This document shows positions 31,613 to 32,988 of a stretch of 32,988 nt of DNA, one piece after another. The notes beneath the pieces are model-generated. The model was not told the DNA's origin, did no database searches, and saw only the letters and a program-made list of their open reading frames with translations. Location: assembly GCA_021648225.1 (NCBI GenBank), contig JAKITE010000018.1, positions 1-32,988 on the forward strand, in the 5' to 3' direction. Position 1 is the first letter of the stretch; every line of letters begins with the position of its first letter. Origin of the DNA: Paracoccaceae bacterium (lineage in GTDB: Bacteria > Pseudomonadota > Alphaproteobacteria > Rhodobacterales > Rhodobacteraceae). A program made the position numbers and the translations under genes.

Positions 31613-32485
31613 ATGCAAACCATGATCGGCATAATCGGCGGTAGCGGTGTTTACGATATTTCAGGGCTGGAAGGGGCAGAATGGCAAACGGTTGAAACCC
31701 CTTGGGGGGCGCCTTCGGACCAAGTATTGGTTGGCATTCTGGATGGTGTCAAAATGGCGTTTTTGCCGCGCCACGGGCGGGGGCATGTGCAAACGCCAAG
31801 CTCGATCAATTACCGTGCCAATATTGATGCGCTGAAACGTATTGGGGTTACGGATGTGATTTCTGTGTCGGCTTGCGGATCATTTCGCGATGAAATGGCG
31901 CCTGGCGATTTTGTCATTGTTGACCAGTTTATTGATCGGACATTCGCGCGGGAAAAATCGTTTTTTGGTGTGGGTTGTGTGGGACATGTTTCGGTGGCGC
32001 ATCCAACCTGTTCGCGCCTTGGCGATGCTTGTGAAACGGCAGCAAAGGCCACGGGGGTAAAGGTGCATCGTGGGGGGACATATTTAGCCATGGAGGGCCC
32101 GCAATTTTCAACCCTTGCGGAAAGCAAGATGTATCGGGAAAGCTGGGGTGCGGATGTGATCGGCATGACAAATATGCCCGAGGCAAAACTGGCCCGCGAG
32201 GCGGAAATGTGTTACGCCAGCATCGCCATGATCACCGATTATGATAGCTGGCATCCTGATCACGGCGAGGTCGACGTTTCGGAAATTATCAAAACCCTGA
32301 TGGGCAATGCCGATAATGCCCGCAACACGGTCAAGGCCCTGCCTGAATTGCTGGGCACAGCGCGCCATGATTGCGCGCAGGGCTGTGACAAAGCGCTGGA
32401 GTTTGCCATTATGACCGCGCCCGAAGCGCGGGATGCTAAATTGGTAGCCAAGCTGGATGCGGTTGCGGGGCGGGTTTTGGGATAA
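31613..32485 (+). CDS. mtaP: S-methyl-5'-thioadenosine phosphorylase
   Basis: A 290-residue nucleoside phosphorylase. IGIIGGSGVYDI is the phosphate-binding N-terminus, LPRHGRGH the second motif, YLAMEGPQFST and GADVIGMTNMPEAKLAREAE the purine/ribose site, and ITDYDSWH is closer to MTAP than to purine nucleoside phosphorylase. It cleaves methylthioadenosine, by-product of polyamine synthesis, to adenine and methylthioribose-1-phosphate. AGGAG lies seven bases ahead of the ATG at 31613. It follows the flavin reductase-like gene at once. A GC-rich hairpin follows its stop. Confidence 0.93.
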   Translation: MQTMIGIIGGSGVYDISGLEGAEWQTVETPWGAPSDQVLVGILDGVKMAFLPRHGRGHVQTPSSINYRANIDALKRIGVTDVISVSACGSFRDEMAPGDFVIVDQFIDRTFAREKSFFGVGCVGHVSVAHPTCSRLGDACETAAKATGVKVHRGGTYLAMEGPQFSTLAESKMYRESWGADVIGMTNMPEAKLAREAEMCYASIAMITDYDSWHPDHGEVDVSEIIKTLMGNADNARNTVKALPELLGTARHDCAQGCDKALEFAIMTAPEARDAKLVAKLDAVAGRVLG

Positions 32486-32502
32486 GGGGGCGTTCCGCCC
32501 CC
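32486..32502 (+). terminator. GC-rich hairpin after mtaP
   Basis: GGGGGCG (32486-32492) pairs with CGCCCCC (32496-32502) across a 3-base loop directly after the mtaP stop. There is no T run, so its strength as a terminator is uncertain. Confidence 0.5.
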
Positions 32503-32517
32503 ATTGCTGGCGCAATT

Positions 32518-32547
32518 CCCCCTGAGGATATTTATGCGAAATAGAAG
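32518..32547 (+). repeat. Candidate Rhodobacterales intergenic repeat motif
   Basis: CCCCTGAGGATATTTATGCG, followed by AAATAGAAG, resembles a motif of GAGTATTTTT plus AAGATGAAG type that I recall in intergenic DNA of many Rhodobacterales. This rests on memory; copy number was not tested. Confidence 0.35.
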
Positions 32548-32557
32548 CGCGATATTG

Positions 32558-32586
32558 TTTACCCTTACAGGTGTATTGAGTATGCT
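32558..32586 (+). promoter_or_regulatory. Candidate promoter of the NadR-like gene
   Basis: TTTACC (32558-32563), 17 bases, TATGCT (32581-32586), ahead of the start at 32613. Both boxes are weak. Confidence 0.28.
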
Positions 32587-32612
32587 AGATCGTTCATCTG
32601 GATGAGGGCATT

Positions 32613-32988
32613 ATGACAACCGGCGTTATCTTGGGCAAATTCATGCCGCCGCATCTGGGCCATCTGGCGTTGATCCGCACTGCAACCTATCTGGTTGATA
32701 ATCTGACAATTATTCTGGCCGCCAGCAATAATGACCCGATCCCGCCCGGGATTCGCAAAACCTGGATAAAAGATATGTTTCCACTGGCGCGGGTGGTTTT
32801 GCAGGTTGAAAATACCGAATTGGCAACCGATAACCCCGCATGGGCTAATATTATTCGCGGGTTGCATCCCGACCCGATTGACCGGGTGATCGGATCAGAG
32901 GGTTATGTGGTTGATCTGGCCCATGCGCTTAACGCCCAGCATTTTATTCTGGATCCGATGTGGATGGCTTTTCCGGCCAATTCCGATG
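32613..32988 (+). CDS. NadR-like nicotinamide-nucleotide adenylyltransferase, 5' part
   Basis: The ATG at 32613 opens a frame still open at the window end (125 residues seen). GVILGKFMPPHLGHLALIRT carries the HxGH nucleotidyltransferase motif (HLGH), and IGSEGYVVDLAHAL matches the NadR-type fold. This family adenylates nicotinamide mononucleotide to NAD and often has a kinase domain after it, which lies outside the window. GAGGG lies ahead of the start. It is downstream of mtaP, separated by a hairpin and a candidate promoter. Confidence 0.75.
   Translation, partial: MTTGVILGKFMPPHLGHLALIRTATYLVDNLTIILAASNNDPIPPGIRKTWIKDMFPLARVVLQVENTELATDNPAWANIIRGLHPDPIDRVIGSEGYVVDLAHALNAQHFILDPMWMAFPANSD

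Noticed and set aside
1..32988. CRISPR arrays, insertion sequences, prophage or tRNA/rRNA genes
   Set aside because: No regularly spaced repeats, transposase, integrase, phage gene or foldable tRNA was found by eye; a dedicated scan was not possible.

Overview
The window reads as chromosomal DNA of an alphaproteobacterium, most likely order Rhodobacterales (Roseobacter-like). The evidence is the block mutM / enoyl-CoA hydratase / rpsT / dnaA / dnaN / recF, a CcrM-type cell-cycle DNA methyltransferase, a MipZ-type ParA start, an xseB-ispA-dxs cluster and TRAP transporter genes. Base composition looks moderate (about half G+C by eye), lower than many cultured Rhodobacteraceae, so a marine or uncultured lineage is possible. 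The genus cannot be named from the sequence alone.

Layout. (1) 1-~815: an AT-richer patch on the minus strand with the C-terminal part of a sugar-isomerase (SIS) protein followed by the start of a NahK-like sugar kinase. It is joined abruptly to a truncated mipZ. It looks foreign or chimeric and should be treated with caution. (2) 1023-1708: rplS-rpmE (L19, L31) with a clear terminator. (3) 1709-2346: a long gene-free stretch with a 14-bp direct repeat and candidate promoters. (4) 2347-8689: a complete peptide-type ABC importer operon (binding protein, two permeases, two ATPases), followed by PaiB-like, GST-like and EamA genes to 10877. (5) 10841-17281, minus strand: recF, dnaN, dnaA, a rhodanese, rpsT, enoyl-CoA hydratase, mutM. 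Between rpsT and the rhodanese lies a repeat-rich stretch with a perfect DnaA box and a cluster of GANTC sites. (6) 17337-21275, plus strand: HDAC-family hydrolase, xseB, ispA, dxs. (7) 21300-25581, minus strand: CreBC-like two-component pair, ccrM, rnhB. (8) 25645-28782: FAD monooxygenase and TRAP dctQ-dctM. (9) 28928-32988: DUF4173-like membrane protein, GNAT, flavin reductase-like protein, mtaP, and the start of a NadR-like gene cut by the window end.

How the parts fit. The replication genes, the GANTC clusters and the GANTC methyltransferase are all in one 15-kb stretch. Two GANTC clusters, one in the rpsT-dnaA gap and one upstream of ccrM, suggest the CcrM-linked cell-cycle control known from Caulobacter. 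The isoprenoid genes ispA and dxs sit in one tightly packed operon. Most of the window is ordinary housekeeping DNA. I see no CRISPR array, insertion sequence, prophage or tRNA/rRNA gene. I did not find a clearly new multi-gene system; the most useful leads are the replication-control region, the junction at the left edge and the TRAP pair without its own binding protein.
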